Source of the DNA: Actinomycetota bacterium
Lineage (GTDB): Bacteria; Actinomycetota; Actinomycetes; Nanopelagicales; Nanopelagicaceae
Assembly (NCBI GenBank): GCA_947480375.1
Contig: CANKCX010000043.1
Span: 1 to 6,638 of the forward strand
DNA length: 6,638 nucleotides
Reading direction: 5' to 3'
A program made the position numbers and the translations under genes. Under the pieces are notes generated by a model. That model saw nothing but the letters and a program-made list of their open reading frames with translations. It searched no databases and was not told the DNA's origin. Of this stretch, positions 5,624-6,638 are shown piece after piece (position 1 is the stretch's first letter; the number at the start of each line of letters is the position of its first letter).

Positions 5624-6638
5624 GTGAGCCTCTCTATCGGAATCGTCGGACTGCCAAATGTGGGCAAATCGACCCTTTTTAACGCTCTGACCAAGAACAA
5701 CGTTCTGGCGGCGAACTATCCCTTCGCAACAATTGAACCTAACGTTGGAATCGTTGGCGTCCCAGATGCCCGTCTTGCCAAGCTAGCTGAAATTTTTGGC
5801 TCTGAAAAAATCTTGCCAGCCGTTGTCTCCTTCGTTGATATCGCCGGAATTGTTAAGGGCGCATCAGAAGGTGCCGGACTAGGAAATAAATTCCTTGCAA
5901 ATATTCGTGAGACCGATGCGATCTGCCAAGTTATTCGAGTTTTCAATGATGAAAATGTTATGCGCGAAGGCGAACGCGCCGCCGCATTTGTTGATCCAGC
6001 ATCTGACATTGAAGTTATCAATACTGAATTAGGTCTTGCTGATCTACAGACAATTGAAAAAGCTATTCCTAGATTAGAGAAAGAGGTGCGCATCAAGAAA
6101 GAGGTTGCACCTGTTCTAGAAGCTATTAAGCAAGCCCAAGAAATTTTGAATTCTGGCAAATTACTTTACGGTTCTAAGGTTGATTTATCCTTGATAGCTG
6201 ACTTACATTTAATGACAGCTAAACCATTCTTATATGTTTTCAATGTTGATGCTGCCGAATTAGCAGATGCAGATTTGCGTAAGAAACTAGCAGCGATGGT
6301 TGCACCATCAGAAGCGATTTACTTAGATGCAAAGACTGAAGCTGAACTGGCTGAATTAGATGATGCCGATGCAATGGAGCTGTTATCTGCAATTGGTTTA
6401 GAAGAACCAGGACTTGCAACTTTGGCACGAGTTGGATTTAACACTTTAGGTTTGCAAACTTATTTAACTGCGGGTCCAAAAGAAACACGCGCTTGGACTA
6501 TTCATAAGGGAGATACTGCGCCAGTCGCAGCCGGTGTTATTCACACCGATTTCCAAAAAGGTTTCATTAAGGCCGAAATCGTTGCATTTAACGATTTAGT
6601 TGAAGCAGGTTCAATGGCGGAAGCCAAAGCCCGCGGCA
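5624..6638 (+). CDS. ychF: Redox-regulated ATPase YchF / OLA1 family (3' end outside window)
   Basis: YchF is an Obg-type P-loop NTPase that prefers ATP, binds ribosomes and is linked to stress responses. The window holds 338 codons; relatives have about 360, so some 20-25 C-terminal residues lie beyond the right edge. GTG at 5624 gives the canonical MSLSIGIVGLPNVGKST start and an in-frame TAG at 5609 rules out anything longer upstream. G1/P-loop: GLPNVGKS (9-16). Switch I/G2: YPFATIEPNVG (32-42). G3: DIAG (72-75), followed by GASEGAGLGNKFLANIRETDAI. A helical insertion spans about 135-195. The TGS domain starts near LQTYLTAG (277-284) and includes RAWTIHKG and AAGVIHTDFQKGFIKAE. Two oddities: the fourth position of the NxxE specificity motif is Ala (NVDA, 207-210), and the loop that carries His114 in E. 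coli reads VMREGERAAAF, with Arg114 and about four extra residues. Everything else is strongly conserved, so a functional protein is likely. Confidence 0.96.
   Translation, partial: MSLSIGIVGLPNVGKSTLFNALTKNNVLAANYPFATIEPNVGIVGVPDARLAKLAEIFGSEKILPAVVSFVDIAGIVKGASEGAGLGNKFLANIRETDAICQVIRVFNDENVMREGERAAAFVDPASDIEVINTELGLADLQTIEKAIPRLEKEVRIKKEVAPVLEAIKQAQEILNSGKLLYGSKVDLSLIADLHLMTAKPFLYVFNVDAAELADADLRKKLAAMVAPSEAIYLDAKTEAELAELDDADAMELLSAIGLEEPGLATLARVGFNTLGLQTYLTAGPKETRAWTIHKGDTAPVAAGVIHTDFQKGFIKAEIVAFNDLVEAGSMAEAKARG

Noticed and set aside
5058..5627. Plus-strand open frame of 189 codons antisense to rmuC, running into the ychF start
   Set aside because: Its sequence mirrors the rmuC coiled-coil and anchor codons; no family resemblance, and rmuC is clearly real on the other strand.
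5716..6159. Minus-strand open frame of 147 codons opposite ychF
   Set aside because: Antisense to the conserved ychF G domain; composition is that of a reverse-complement shadow.
1..6638. Search for tRNA, rRNA, CRISPR repeats, transposase or phage genes, defence or toxin-antitoxin modules
   Set aside because: The window is almost fully covered by seven housekeeping genes with gaps of at most about 50 bp; no repeats, attachment sites or accessory genes were seen.

Overview
The window is a compact, housekeeping stretch of what looks like a low-GC actinobacterial chromosome. GC is in the low to mid 40s by eye. The proteins resemble Streptomyces and Mycobacterium homologues, and the order xseB - xseA / ispH / small membrane protein / ychF matches the Rv1107c-Rv1112 neighbourhood of M. 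tuberculosis as I remember it. Low GC, very short intergenic gaps and start codons without ribosome binding sites fit the freshwater acI lineage (Candidatus Nanopelagicales: Planktophila, Nanopelagicus). That placement is an inference from gene content and style, not from a marker search.

Layout from left to right. A minus-strand block holds a class I fumarase (3' end cut by the left edge), xseB and xseA. It is transcribed xseA -> xseB -> fumarase from a promoter near 3010-3021. The divergent ispH gene (+) follows, with only 38 bp between its ATG and the preferred GTG of xseA. ispH converges, with a 6-bp gap, on a second minus-strand pair: rmuC followed by a four-pass membrane protein of DUF6542 type, overlapping by 4 nt (ATGA). 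Divergent to rmuC, 51 bp away, is ychF (+), cut by the right edge. No gap between genes exceeds about 50 bp, so no long non-coding stretch remains to be described. I see no RNA gene, mobile element, CRISPR array or phage remnant.

Functionally the block mixes central metabolism (fumarase, TCA cycle), isoprenoid precursor synthesis (IspH, last step of the MEP pathway), DNA processing (exonuclease VII XseA/XseB; RmuC) and a ribosome-associated ATPase (YchF). Fumarase and IspH both carry the three cysteines expected for a [4Fe-4S] cluster. The genes do not form one pathway; their association looks like inherited actinobacterial gene order.

I do not see an undescribed multi-gene system here. The points most worth a second look are: (1) the xseA/ispH divergent promoters, which appear leaderless and physically overlap; (2) two departures from family motifs in an otherwise highly conserved YchF (loss of the loop histidine and of the Glu in NxxE); (3) the tight coupling of rmuC to a small membrane protein; and (4) a bulged hairpin at the ispH/DUF6542 convergence point.
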